NCBI GenBank assembly: GCA_934486735.1
Contig: CAKSQL010000005.1
Location: 37,265 to 101,264 of the forward strand
Source: an uncultured Clostridia bacterium
GTDB taxonomy: Bacteria > Bacillota > Clostridia > UBA1381
Direction: 5' to 3'
Length of the DNA: 64,000 nucleotides
The notes below the pieces were generated by a model. That model did no database searches. It was not told the DNA's origin and saw only the letters and a list, made by a program, of their open reading frames with translations. The position numbers and the translations under genes were made by a program. Every line of letters begins with the position of its first letter. The stretch's first letter is position 1. Below, in pieces: positions 17,082 through 25,839 of this stretch.

Positions 17082-17753
17082 TTACGAATTTGCGATGAGA
17101 TACTCGGCAATATTAATCGCCGCGTCGAGCGTTTTTTTGTCAGCCTCGCCTTTTTCGTCGACACGCAGCGCACGCACTCCGATATAGATATCATCGGTTT
17201 CAAAGCCGCGTTCCGAGAAAAATTTATTCGATTTCAGCTTTACAAAATACGTTCCGACAGTTTCGTTTGCCTTGCCGCTCTTATTCTTGGACATCCACTC
17301 GTCAGCCGGCATAAAAGCCTCTGCCAATCCCGTTGCGGTCAGATTGTCGACCCGATCCTTGTCGAGAAGAAAAACAAAGCCCTCGCCGAATTGAATTTCG
17401 AATGTCTTTTTTGTCTCCAGTGCGGCGGTATATTGCGGATTTTCCGCCCCCGATGCCGATTTTGCCATTTGCAGCACCTGGAACCCGACATCGTTTTTCC
17501 CGTTATTGTTCACATCGGGAATTATCTCGGCAAGCGAATCCGCAATATCCCCCACAGCCGAATCGGAATAGCTCGCCTCCCCGATATATGTAACAATTTC
17601 ATCATATGCAACCTTACTCACAAGCTGCACAGCGGTAATTATTATCATTGCAAGGGCAACAGCGCCGCCGATAACATGCCATTTATAATAATCCCAAAAA
17701 TAACTCCACCATTCCTTTGTGAACCGTTTGGGTATCTCTCCGTATTTTTCCAT
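17082..17753 (-). CDS. Membrane-anchored protein co-transcribed with sigma factor
   Basis: A 223-residue protein with a short cytoplasmic N-terminus rich in aromatic residues (FTKEWWSYFWDYYKWH), one membrane helix at ~28-47 and a ~175-residue external domain. An acidic NNNGKNDVGF stretch sits near residue 85. The layout (short tail inside, domain outside) would suit an anti-sigma factor or signal receptor, but no known anti-sigma fold is recognisable and the tail is short. GGAG precedes the ATG. Shares a promoter with the downstream sigma gene. Function unknown. Confidence 0.75.
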   Translation of the reverse strand: MEKYGEIPKRFTKEWWSYFWDYYKWHVIGGAVALAMIIITAVQLVSKVAYDEIVTYIGEASYSDSAVGDIADSLAEIIPDVNNNGKNDVGFQVLQMAKSASGAENPQYTAALETKKTFEIQFGEGFVFLLDKDRVDNLTATGLAEAFMPADEWMSKNKSGKANETVGTYFVKLKSNKFFSERGFETDDIYIGVRALRVDEKGEADKKTLDAAINIAEYLIANS

Positions 17754-17771
17754 ATTTTCTCCATTCCGACA

Positions 17772-17803
17772 TCACGTGCCGAAGCCGCCGCTGCGGCACG
17801 TGA
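17772..17803. other. Hairpin in the 5' leader of the sigma operon
   Basis: TCACGTGCCG and CGGCACGTGA form a perfect 10 bp stem with a 12-base loop, between the promoter and the ribosome binding site. There is no T-run, so it may stabilise or regulate the mRNA, or act as a weak stop for enzyme I transcripts arriving from upstream. Confidence 0.5.
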
Positions 17804-17818
17804 CGCTCTTTCAATATA

Positions 17819-17847
17819 ATTATAACATATTTTTACTGAATAATCAA
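17819..17847 (-). promoter_or_regulatory. Promoter of the membrane protein-sigma operon
   Basis: Minus strand TTGATT, 17-base spacer, TATAAT. It lies just beyond the enzyme I stop codon, giving a ~60 base leader that contains the hairpin at 17772-17803. Confidence 0.7.
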
Positions 17848-17855
17848 GTCCAAAA

Positions 17856-19520
17856 TCAATCTCCGACCGCGGTGAGCACCGGAGCGGTCACTCCCGAAAT
17901 ATCGGTCTCCAAAATCTTTTGCCTAAGCGGCAGAATCATTCCGGGCGATACCGAAAGTTCATCTATGCCGAGTGCGAGAAAAGTCTCGGTAAGCGACAAA
18001 TCGGCTGCCGCCTCGCCGCATATTCCCACCCATTTTCCTGCCTTATGCGCATTTGACGCAATCAGACGGATAAGCCGCAAAACCGCCGGGTGATGCGGAT
18101 TATAAAGCTCCGCAACCGAGCCGTTCTGACGGTCTAAGGCAAGAGTGTACTGCGTTAAATCGTTTGTGCCTATTGACAAAAAATCCGCCTCGCGTGCAAG
18201 CTCCGCGCTGATAAGTGCCGCCGCCGGAGTTTCTATCATAATTCCAAACTCCACATCATCGGAATAAGGGATTCCCTCGGCACAAAGTTCTCTTTTCACC
18301 TCGCCTATAATCAGCTTTACTCTCCGGACTTCATCCGCCGAAATGACCATCGGAATCATAACGGCTATCCTGCCGTACGCCGACGCGCGCATTATCGCCC
18401 GGATGTGGGTTTTGAAAATTTCCGGTCTTTTGAGATACATTCTGACCGCACGAAAGCCGAGAGCGGGATTTCTCTCCTCAGGCATATCCAAATATCCGAT
18501 TTTCTTGTCCGCGCCTATATCAAATGTCCTGATTATGACTCTCTTTTCGGGCATTTTTTCGGCAACTCTGCGATACGATTCAAACTGTGTTTCCTCATCG
18601 GGATAGCCGTTTGAGGAAAGATACAAAAACTCACTTCTGAAAAGCCCGATTCCCTCGGCGTCGTTTTGAATAACGCTTTCGAGGTCCTCGGCAGAGTTTA
18701 TATTGGCATAGAGGCGGATTTTTTTGCCGTCCGCGGTTACGCTCTCCCTGCCCTTCAAGCGGTTCAAAAGCTTTTTCTGCTCTTCCTCCTCCGCCTTTTT
18801 TTCGCTCATTTTCTTTTTTGTTTCCGAGTCCGGGTCAATGATTATATTTCCCGAAATTCCGTCCACAATAACCTCTCTGCCGTCAAAATCGGGATTTAAT
18901 ATCCCTTTTACGGCAATTATCGCCGGGATATTCATGTTTTTTGCCAATATCGCGGTGTGCGACGTAACGGCGCCGTTCTCGGTGACAAACGCAAGTATTT
19001 TGCTTTTATCCAGCTGCATTGTCTCGCTCGGTGCAAGATCGTCGGCGGCGAGAATAACAGGCTCGGAAAAGCTTTGCATTTTGGGGTCGGTGTGCGAAAG
19101 ATTCAAAATCACACGCTCCGAAATATCCTTTATATCCGCTGCGCGCTCGCGCATATAGACATCCTCCATAACCGAAAACATTGCCGAAAGATTTGCACAG
19201 GTGAGCGCCACCGCCGCCTCGGCATTAAGCTTCTGCGACTCGATTATGTTTTTGACCGAATCGCAAAAATCGACATCCTCCAACATCATCCGATGAATAT
19301 AGAAAATCATGGCATCATTTTCGCCGATTTCGGCAATAGCCTTTTGATAAAGCTCCTCCAATTGCTTAACCGACATTTCTTTTGCCTCAAAAAAGCGAAG
19401 AATCTCGGCTTTTGCATCATCAATATGGTACTTTTTTACGTTTCCGCGATTTTTTTTGTATATAAAAAGCTTTCCGAAAGCTATATCGTTTAAAACAGGT
19501 TTACCGGTCAGTATCTGCAA
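17856..19520 (-). CDS. ptsI: PTS phosphoenolpyruvate-protein phosphotransferase (enzyme I)
   Basis: A 554-residue enzyme I, which takes phosphate from PEP and passes it to HPr. The phospho-His loop is GAVTSHTAILAKN with His188, matching the family position. The PEP-binding barrel shows RSEFLYL, IMIETPAAA, FLSIGTNDLTQYTLALDR and HHPAVLRLI, and WVGICGEAAAD contains the expected cysteine. Translation appears to start at TTG behind GAGGGGG (eight-base spacing). HPr and EII genes are not in the window, so the partner proteins are encoded elsewhere. Repeat copy 3 lies 40 bp upstream in the promoter region. Close to the usual ~570 length. Confidence 0.95.
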   Translation of the reverse strand: MQILTGKPVLNDIAFGKLFIYKKNRGNVKKYHIDDAKAEILRFFEAKEMSVKQLEELYQKAIAEIGENDAMIFYIHRMMLEDVDFCDSVKNIIESQKLNAEAAVALTCANLSAMFSVMEDVYMRERAADIKDISERVILNLSHTDPKMQSFSEPVILAADDLAPSETMQLDKSKILAFVTENGAVTSHTAILAKNMNIPAIIAVKGILNPDFDGREVIVDGISGNIIIDPDSETKKKMSEKKAEEEEQKKLLNRLKGRESVTADGKKIRLYANINSAEDLESVIQNDAEGIGLFRSEFLYLSSNGYPDEETQFESYRRVAEKMPEKRVIIRTFDIGADKKIGYLDMPEERNPALGFRAVRMYLKRPEIFKTHIRAIMRASAYGRIAVMIPMVISADEVRRVKLIIGEVKRELCAEGIPYSDDVEFGIMIETPAAALISAELAREADFLSIGTNDLTQYTLALDRQNGSVAELYNPHHPAVLRLIRLIASNAHKAGKWVGICGEAAADLSLTETFLALGIDELSVSPGMILPLRQKILETDISGVTAPVLTAVGD

Positions 19521-19560
19521 AACAGTTTCCCCCTCGCTATCAATTGCTTTTTATACGCTT

Positions 19561-19717
19561 AGCCGAAGAAAAGTAATCCGAACCCGCCTAAAAAGGCATA
19601 ATTTCGGCATATTTCGGCTTGTCGTCTTTGAAAGGCGCCAGATTGCCGAGTATTTTAACGCAGTAAAATCGGAAATTCACCTCTCAAAATCGGAGTTCGG
19701 ACTACTTTTTTTCGGCT
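19561..19717. repeat. Palindromic repeat element, copy 3 (157 bp)
   Basis: Inverted relative to copies 1 and 2. It opens AGCCGAAGAAAAGTAATCC and closes TACTTTTTTTCGGCT. It keeps part of the interior of copy 1 (ACTGCGTTAAAATACTCGG on the other strand) but lacks a different internal block, so the three copies are mosaic. It lies 40 bp upstream of the enzyme I start, in the divergent region shared with ung. Confidence 0.8.
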
Positions 19718-19881
19718 ACCCGTAAGCATATATTTTTATTATAAATCATTTTGCGCAAAAAATAAAGACCTTTTTGATTAAACTTTATTGAACATTTTGT
19801 TAACGAAATCAAAAAAATAATGTCCCGTCTTAATATTGTATCGAAAGGCTAAAAAATTAATGCCGAATTTTGAAAAAACAG

Positions 19882-19910
19882 TTGATATTTTTGACATTTT
19901 CTATTATAAT
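19882..19910 (+). promoter_or_regulatory. Promoter of ung-polA
   Basis: TTGATA, 17-base spacer, TATAAT, about 35 bp before the ung start codon. No other feature is seen between repeat copy 3 and this promoter. Confidence 0.75.
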
Positions 19911-19945
19911 ATTATATAGCAGTTTTATCTTTCGGAGGAACGCAT

Positions 19946-20644
19946 ATGGTAAACATAGGAAATGACTGGGACGAACTTTTAAAGGAAGAATTTTCAAAGG
20001 AATATTATATAAAGCTTCGCCAATTTTTAAAACAGGAATATGCGCATTACAAAATTCATCCGGATATGTATGACATTTTCAATGCGCTCAAATGGACATC
20101 ATACAAGGATACAAAAGCGGTGATTTTGGGACAGGACCCGTATCACGAAGAAAATCAGGCGCATGGACTTGCATTTTCCGTACGAAAGGGCGTACAGATA
20201 CCGCCGTCGCTTATGAACATGTACAAAGAGCTGAACAGCGAACTGGGACTGTATATTCCGAACAACGGATATCTGGAAAAATGGGCGCGGCAGGGCGTTC
20301 TGCTTTTAAATTCATCGCTGACGGTCCGCGACGGCGCGGCAAATTCGCACCGAAGCAAGGGCTGGGAGATTTTCACTTCGCGTGTAATAGAGCTTTTGAA
20401 CAAGCGCGATACCCCGATTGTGTTCCTTTTATGGGGCAACAACGCAAAGGAAAAAAAGGAACTTATAACCAATCCGATACACTATATCCTCACCGCGCCG
20501 CATCCGAGTCCGCTTTCGGCAAGCAGGGGTTTTTTCGGCTGCGGACACTTCAAAAAGACGAACGAAATCCTAAAAAGCATGGATATGGAAGAAATTGACT
20601 GGCAGATTGAAAACATAGATGAAAAAGAGGTGTCGGATAAGTGA
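19946..20644 (+). CDS. ung: Uracil-DNA glycosylase, family 1
   Basis: A 232-residue base-excision repair enzyme that removes uracil from DNA. The water-activating loop is LGQDPYH with Asp64; the uracil-binding stretch is LLLNSSLTVR, and the DNA-intercalation loop is APHPSPLSASRGF with the second catalytic His. GGAGG precedes ATG. The stop overlaps the GTG start of polA, so repair and gap filling are translationally coupled here. Confidence 0.97.
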   Translation: MVNIGNDWDELLKEEFSKEYYIKLRQFLKQEYAHYKIHPDMYDIFNALKWTSYKDTKAVILGQDPYHEENQAHGLAFSVRKGVQIPPSLMNMYKELNSELGLYIPNNGYLEKWARQGVLLLNSSLTVRDGAANSHRSKGWEIFTSRVIELLNKRDTPIVFLLWGNNAKEKKELITNPIHYILTAPHPSPLSASRGFFGCGHFKKTNEILKSMDMEEIDWQIENIDEKEVSDK

Positions 20645-23280
20645 AAAAATTGCTGATTTTGGATTCGAACAGTATCATAAACCGCGCATTTTACGGAGTT
20701 CGCTACCTCTCGGCAAAGGACGGAACTCCGACCAATGCGATATACGGATTTTTGAACATATTGCTTAAGCTGGCAGACGAGCAAAAGCCGGACTACATCT
20801 GCGCCGCGTTTGACTTGAAAGCGCCGACCTTCCGTCACAAAATGTATGACGCTTACAAGGCTCAGCGAAAGCCGATGCCGGAGGGACTCGTCAAGCAGAT
20901 GCCGATTGCAAAAGAAATCCTCTGCGCGATGAATATAAAGCTTTTGGAGCTTGCAGGCTATGAGGCGGACGACATAATCGGAACAGTTTCGAAAAGGTGC
21001 GAAAGCGAGGGCGTCGAGTGCATGATTGCGACCGGCGACAAGGACGATTTGCAGCTTGCCTCCGACAAAACAAAGGTTATTCTGACCGTAACAAAAAGCG
21101 GTGTGAATGAGACAACCGTCTACGACGACAAGGCTGTTTTTGAAAGATATCATGTCACCCCGACCGAGTTTATAGACATAAAGGCACTCATGGGCGACGC
21201 GTCGGACAACATTCCCGGGGTCGCCGGAGTGGGCGAAAAAACCGCGATGTCACTTATTGAAAAGCACAAAAGCATTGAATATATATATGATAATATTGAT
21301 GATATCGGCGTTAAGGGCGCAATGCTCGAAAAGCTGAAAAAGGGCAGGGAATCGGCATTTTTAAGCAAAAAACTTGCCACAATAGACACGAATGTACCGA
21401 TTGAATTTGACATATCGGAGTGCGCATTAAACGGCGAAACGCTTGCGGAGCATGCATCGGACGAGTTTGGGGCAATGCTGAAAAAACTTGAATTGAACAG
21501 CATAATAAAGCGTTTAAAGCTTGAAGTGAAAAGCGAAAAGCAATGCGACAGCACATTTTTCGAAAAACTCGAAATGAGCGAAATAAAAGAGAAAAACGCA
21601 CTTGAAAAATTTCTTGAAAATGTAAAAAAAGCGGCATGTCTTTTTAAATTCGACGGCGACGAACTGAAAGAAGTCGGCATTGCGTACGAAAACAAAAGTG
21701 CGGCTGTGAAAATCAATGGCGAGACGCTGCCGATTATAAAGACAGTTTTGGAGGACGGCGGAATAGAAAAGACAGTTTTCGACATAAAGGACACGGTTGT
21801 CAGACTGGGCGGCAGTATAACGCCCGCCGGGGTGTGTGACGATGTCAAGCTTATAGCCTATCTGATAGACCCTGCAAAGAGCGAGTACAGTATTTCGGGA
21901 CTTTCGGAGGAATATCTCGGGGTGTCCTGCGAGGAGAACAAGGATGCGCAGGTGTCACTGTTCGATGACGAGGAAGAAAGCGAAAGCACGACCTGCCGCG
22001 AAAGCGCCTGCATCGCGCCGCTGACCGAAAAGCTGCTTGAGAAAATAAAGTCTGACGGGCAGGAAAGTCTTTACCGCGACATTGAACTGCCGCTCTCAAG
22101 GGTTCTTGCCGACATGCAGCTTGACGGAATCATGATAGACAAGGCGGAGCTTGGGGCATTTTCCGATATGCTTGCCGAGAGAATAGACATCGTAACCGCT
22201 CAGATATATGAGCTTGCCGGCGAGGAGTTCAACGTTAATTCGCCCAAGCAGCTCGGAGTGATTCTTTTTGAAAAGCTCGGCTTAAAGGCTGTGAAAAAGA
22301 CAAAGAGCGGATATTCCACCAACGCGGAGGTGCTTGAAAAGCTGAAGTACGAGCATCCGATTATTCCGCTCCTTATGGAATATCGGCAGATTTCCAAGCT
22401 GAAAAGCACGTATTGCGACGGACTTTCGGCGGTGATAGACAAAAGCGACGGCAGAATACATTCAAACTTTACCCAGACCGTCACCGTCACCGGGAGAATC
22501 AGCTCCACCGAGCCGAATATGCAAAATATTCCGGTGAGAACCGCACTCGGGCGCGAGCTCAGAAAAATGTTTGTGGCAAAGGACGGCTGCGTTCTGATCG
22601 ACGCCGACTATTCGCAGATTGAGCTGAGAGTGCTGGCGCATATGGCGGAGGATGCGCGGATGATTTCCGCATTCGAAAACGGCGAGGACATTCACACCGT
22701 TACTGCCTCACAAGTTTTGGGAATCGCTCCCGAGGATGTCACTCCCGAGCAGCGCAGCAGCGCAAAAGCTGTCAACTTCGGAATTGTCTACGGAATCGGC
22801 GAGTACAGTCTTTCGCAGGATATTCACACAAGCGTAAAAGAAGCAAAGCGATACATCGAAAGCTATCTTGAAAAGTACAGCGGCGTGAAAGAGTATATGA
22901 ACAGGATAAAGGAGCAGGCAAAAAAGGACGGATATGTCACGACCATGATGAACAGAGTGAGATATATCCCTGAGTTAAAATCATCAAATTACAATATCCG
23001 CTCATTTGGCGAAAGAGTCGCATTGAACACCCCGATTCAGGGGACAGCGGCAGATATTATCAAGCTTGCGATGGTGAGAGTTCATAAAAGACTTGCCGAA
23101 GAAAAAATGAAATCAAGGCTTATTTTGCAGGTCCACGACGAGCTTATAATCGAAGCTCCCGAAGATGAAAAAGAAAAAGCCGGGCAGATTTTAAAACATG
23201 AAATGGAAAACGCCGTATCGCTCAAGGTTCCGCTTAAAGTGGATATATCGTGCGGCAAGAGTTGGTACGACGCTAAGTAA
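20641..23280 (+). CDS. polA: DNA polymerase I
   Basis: An 879-residue protein with 5'-nuclease domain (~1-290; FDLKAPTFRHKMYDAYKAQR, AGYEADDIIGT, ATGDKDDLQL, LMGDASDNIPG), a central 3'-5' exonuclease-type domain (~310-470) and the polymerase domain. Motif A is DADYSQIELRVLAHM (~651), motif B RSSAKAVNFGIVYGIG (~704), motif C QVHDELIIEAP (~830). The central domain lacks the D-x-E metal ligands (LFKFDGDELKEVG where FDTET is expected), so proofreading is probably lost, as in many Firmicute PolA proteins. GTG start overlapping the ung stop, with AGAGGTG upstream. Confidence 0.97.
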   Translation: MKKLLILDSNSIINRAFYGVRYLSAKDGTPTNAIYGFLNILLKLADEQKPDYICAAFDLKAPTFRHKMYDAYKAQRKPMPEGLVKQMPIAKEILCAMNIKLLELAGYEADDIIGTVSKRCESEGVECMIATGDKDDLQLASDKTKVILTVTKSGVNETTVYDDKAVFERYHVTPTEFIDIKALMGDASDNIPGVAGVGEKTAMSLIEKHKSIEYIYDNIDDIGVKGAMLEKLKKGRESAFLSKKLATIDTNVPIEFDISECALNGETLAEHASDEFGAMLKKLELNSIIKRLKLEVKSEKQCDSTFFEKLEMSEIKEKNALEKFLENVKKAACLFKFDGDELKEVGIAYENKSAAVKINGETLPIIKTVLEDGGIEKTVFDIKDTVVRLGGSITPAGVCDDVKLIAYLIDPAKSEYSISGLSEEYLGVSCEENKDAQVSLFDDEEESESTTCRESACIAPLTEKLLEKIKSDGQESLYRDIELPLSRVLADMQLDGIMIDKAELGAFSDMLAERIDIVTAQIYELAGEEFNVNSPKQLGVILFEKLGLKAVKKTKSGYSTNAEVLEKLKYEHPIIPLLMEYRQISKLKSTYCDGLSAVIDKSDGRIHSNFTQTVTVTGRISSTEPNMQNIPVRTALGRELRKMFVAKDGCVLIDADYSQIELRVLAHMAEDARMISAFENGEDIHTVTASQVLGIAPEDVTPEQRSSAKAVNFGIVYGIGEYSLSQDIHTSVKEAKRYIESYLEKYSGVKEYMNRIKEQAKKDGYVTTMMNRVRYIPELKSSNYNIRSFGERVALNTPIQGTAADIIKLAMVRVHKRLAEEKMKSRLILQVHDELIIEAPEDEKEKAGQILKHEMENAVSLKVPLKVDISCGKSWYDAK

Positions 23281-23349
23281 AAAAGCCTCTTAATATTCAG
23301 AAAATGCGCAGTAATTGCGAAATTTTATACAAAAAAGGAGAGAGTATAA

Positions 23350-24408
23350 ATGAAAAAAATTGAAGACGCTGACAAAAATTTAAAGGTCAGCACAACACTC
23401 GAAGAAAAGGACATCGCATTTTTCGATGTGTCCGAACCGCCGTTTGACATATATGGAATCACGCACACCGATTCGGGTTTCTGCCGAGTCCCAAAGGCAG
23501 TTGCGGACAATGTGAATGATGGCGTTAAGTTTTTGTCCACCAACACCGCCGGCGGCAGAGTACGTTTTAAAACCGATTCGCCATATGTGGCAATCTCGGC
23601 AAAAATGCCATATATAACCCGTTTTGCGCACATGCCGCTCACAGGAATCGCAGGCTTTGACATGTACATTTATGAAAGCGGTGAGTGCCGATTCGCGCAT
23701 ACGTATGTGCCGCCGTATGATATGACAAACGGTTACGATTCGATTTATTATTTCAAAACCGGCGGCGAACATGAAATAGTTTTGAATTTTCCGCTCTACA
23801 ACGATGTCTCCTCGCTTCTTATTGGGGTGAAAGAGGGCAGCAGCCTGTCAGGCGGAGGAAAGTACATAGACAAAAAGCCGGTTGTGTACTACGGTTCATC
23901 GATAACCCAGGGCGGCTGCGCATCAAGACCGGGCAACAGCTACCAGGCGATTATTTCGCGTGCACTCGACTGCGACTATATAAATCTCGGATTCTCCGGC
24001 AGCGCACGAGCCGAGGACACGATTGCGGAATATATTGCAGAACTTGACATGAGCTGCTTTGTGTACGACTACGACCACAATGCACCGGATGCTGCACATC
24101 TTGAGAAAACTCACGAGAAAATGTTTAAGACAATCCGCACCGCGCAGCCGAATCTTCCTATAATTATGGTAACAATGCCGCTTGAAACCGATATGGACGA
24201 AATTGACAAAAGGCGCGAAATTATATATCGAACCTATAGAAATGCGCTTGACGGCGGAGATAAAAACGTGTATTTTATAAACGGCTATGACTTTTATAAA
24301 ATGTCGGGAGACAGCGGTACGGTAGACGGCTGCCATCCGAACGATTTGGGATTTTGGCAGATGGCGGATACCATGCTGCCGATAATAAGGAAAGTATTGG
24401 GACTGTAA
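23350..24408 (+). CDS. SGNH/GDSL-family hydrolase with N-terminal beta-sandwich
   Basis: A 352-residue cytoplasmic esterase-like protein. The nucleophile block VVYYGSSITQGGC puts Ser near residue 183; block II contains the LGFSGSARAED Gly/oxyanion region; the C-terminal catalytic pair is DGCHPNDLGF near 326. Residues 1-170 form a separate beta-rich domain (GGRVRFKTDSPYVAISA) common to carbohydrate-esterase-like SGNH proteins. Block III (GxND) is replaced by YDHNAPD. Acyl or acetyl removal from sugars is plausible given the glycan theme. AAGGAG precedes the ATG. Confidence 0.85.
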   Translation: MKKIEDADKNLKVSTTLEEKDIAFFDVSEPPFDIYGITHTDSGFCRVPKAVADNVNDGVKFLSTNTAGGRVRFKTDSPYVAISAKMPYITRFAHMPLTGIAGFDMYIYESGECRFAHTYVPPYDMTNGYDSIYYFKTGGEHEIVLNFPLYNDVSSLLIGVKEGSSLSGGGKYIDKKPVVYYGSSITQGGCASRPGNSYQAIISRALDCDYINLGFSGSARAEDTIAEYIAELDMSCFVYDYDHNAPDAAHLEKTHEKMFKTIRTAQPNLPIIMVTMPLETDMDEIDKRREIIYRTYRNALDGGDKNVYFINGYDFYKMSGDSGTVDGCHPNDLGFWQMADTMLPIIRKVLGL

Positions 24409-24447
24409 AAAATATTGCAGACTGAATTTTCAGTCTGCAATATTTTT
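24408..24447. terminator. Bidirectional terminator
   Basis: AAAAATATTGCAGACTGA pairs with TCAGTCTGCAATATTTTT, a near-perfect 18 bp stem. It serves the SGNH gene on the plus strand and may also stop spoIIP transcripts from the other side. Confidence 0.85.
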
Positions 24448-24508
24448 ATTTGCAAGACATCCCACACATTGGAAAAATCCAAACCGCCGCCTTATTCCTG
24501 CACAAATT

Positions 24509-25654
24509 TTATTCGGTCAAAAGTGCCGAAATCACCTCCGCCATGCGCGTTCCGCCGCGTATAGCCTCATCGAGAGTGTTCCCGTTTGAGCCGACCTCGA
24601 TTATAAGGCTGCCTGTCGAAGCCTGCTGATTAAATCGCTCCTCACGCAGGATAATCGGGCGCATAAGTCCGGGGTACATTTGATTTGCTTTCCGCTGAAT
24701 TTTGCATGCCAATTTCATATTCTCGCGCCAGTTATCGTGCGTCAGAACCGCATTCGAGCCGACCACAAACATACACTGGGCGGTCTTTTCGCCCGATATA
24801 TCACATGCGACCTTGACCTTTGTTCCGTCCTCCCTGACAATTCCGTCGCGGTGAACATCCAGCACGATTTTTATCGACGGCGCGGCGGCAAGATTTGCTT
24901 TGATTGTCGCCATTGCACGAGTATATGCGCCGTTGAAGGACGGATAGTCGTGAACGGTGGTATCATGCACCGTCATAATTTTTTTCGAATTAAACACGTC
25001 CGCCATTGCATTTCCGACGGCGACAATATTCTTGCTCTCGTCAAGATTTCTGTCAGATTCGCTTGTCAGATATTTATTGGTATCGCTGTCGGTAAAGCTT
25101 TCGGTCGTGTGCGTATGCAGAATCAGAATCTGCGGCTCTCCGCCGGTATTGACCTTAAATCCGAGCGGCTCGTTTGCAAGAGCGTCCGCATTGACATCTA
25201 TGCTCGTCCTGTTGGAAATTTTCATCTCGCCGACCGAGTGCGATTCTGCAATCGGTTTTTCCTCCGGCGGCGGAGTGCTTTCGGCAGACGGCTTTGGCGG
25301 ATTCGGCTGCTCCGGCGCGGGCGTCGGTGTGATTTTTGCGGCAAGCTCCTCGGAAAATATGGGCGAATACTCGCCGATTATGCTCTTCGCATCCTTTATA
25401 TCAAATCCGAGTGCTGCCCTTATAAAATCTCCCGGCGACATATGCTCCTCATCGCTGTGCAGCTCGGAGGAAATGACCGTTTTGTAAAAGCTGTCCGACA
25501 GTGCAAGCTGCTGCTTTGAAACCGAAAAAAGTCCGGCAATTCCCCAAACAGTGAGCGCCGCGGCGGCTGCGCAGAGGATTTTTGTAATTATTTTAATCTT
25601 TGTCCCGTTGATTACTATGGTCTTGAATCTTGTCCCATTGTTCTTCACTGCCAT
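24509..25654 (-). CDS. spoIIP: Stage II sporulation protein P
   Basis: A 381-residue cell wall amidase/endopeptidase acting with SpoIIM and SpoIID in septal peptidoglycan thinning and engulfment. One membrane anchor lies at ~22-44, a Pro-rich linker at ~107-135 (TPTPAPEQPNPPKPSAES), then the catalytic domain: LILHTHTTESF with metal-binding His and Glu, LDVHRDGI, and the closing LIIEVGSNGNTLDEAIRG. The start is placed at MAVKNN because AAAGGA lies five bases before it; a longer reading to 25813 has no such site. Supports a spore-forming host, though sigma-E-type promoter elements were not identified. Confidence 0.93.
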   Translation of the reverse strand: MAVKNNGTRFKTIVINGTKIKIITKILCAAAAALTVWGIAGLFSVSKQQLALSDSFYKTVISSELHSDEEHMSPGDFIRAALGFDIKDAKSIIGEYSPIFSEELAAKITPTPAPEQPNPPKPSAESTPPPEEKPIAESHSVGEMKISNRTSIDVNADALANEPLGFKVNTGGEPQILILHTHTTESFTDSDTNKYLTSESDRNLDESKNIVAVGNAMADVFNSKKIMTVHDTTVHDYPSFNGAYTRAMATIKANLAAAPSIKIVLDVHRDGIVREDGTKVKVACDISGEKTAQCMFVVGSNAVLTHDNWRENMKLACKIQRKANQMYPGLMRPIILREERFNQQASTGSLIIEVGSNGNTLDEAIRGGTRMAEVISALLTE

Positions 25655-25751
25655 ACCATTCCTTTGCAATAAAATCAATTCCCGGCGAATAGGCTTTGTT
25701 TTATTAATACTTGAAAATCTCACAAAATATTCCATATATTTTAATTTTCCG

Positions 25752-25780
25752 TTGACATAAGTATAATTGCATGATACAAT
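25752..25780 (+). promoter_or_regulatory. Promoter of the YoaP-like gene
   Basis: TTGACA, 17-base spacer, TACAAT, about 60 bp upstream of the acetyltransferase start. Divergent from spoIIP. Confidence 0.8.
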
Positions 25781-25839
25781 AGACAGCAGTGCTATATGGC
25801 TTTTTTGCAGCATAAAAATTACCGATTGGAGATTGATTT

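Noticed and set aside
17754..17855. SpoIIAB-type anti-sigma gene near the sigma factor
   Set aside because: No such gene fits in the ~100 bp gap; only a promoter and a hairpin are present.
16090..19725. Short ORFs inside the repeat copies sharing a peptide like RTRLKRHNFGIFRLVVFE
   Set aside because: The shared peptide simply reflects the repeated DNA. There are no ribosome sites, the frames run out into unrelated flanks, and the repeats are palindromic, so these are not genes.
24680..25519. A 279-codon open frame antisense to spoIIP
   Set aside because: Fully inside spoIIP with Cys/Arg/Ile-rich non-protein-like composition; spoIIP motifs are unambiguous.
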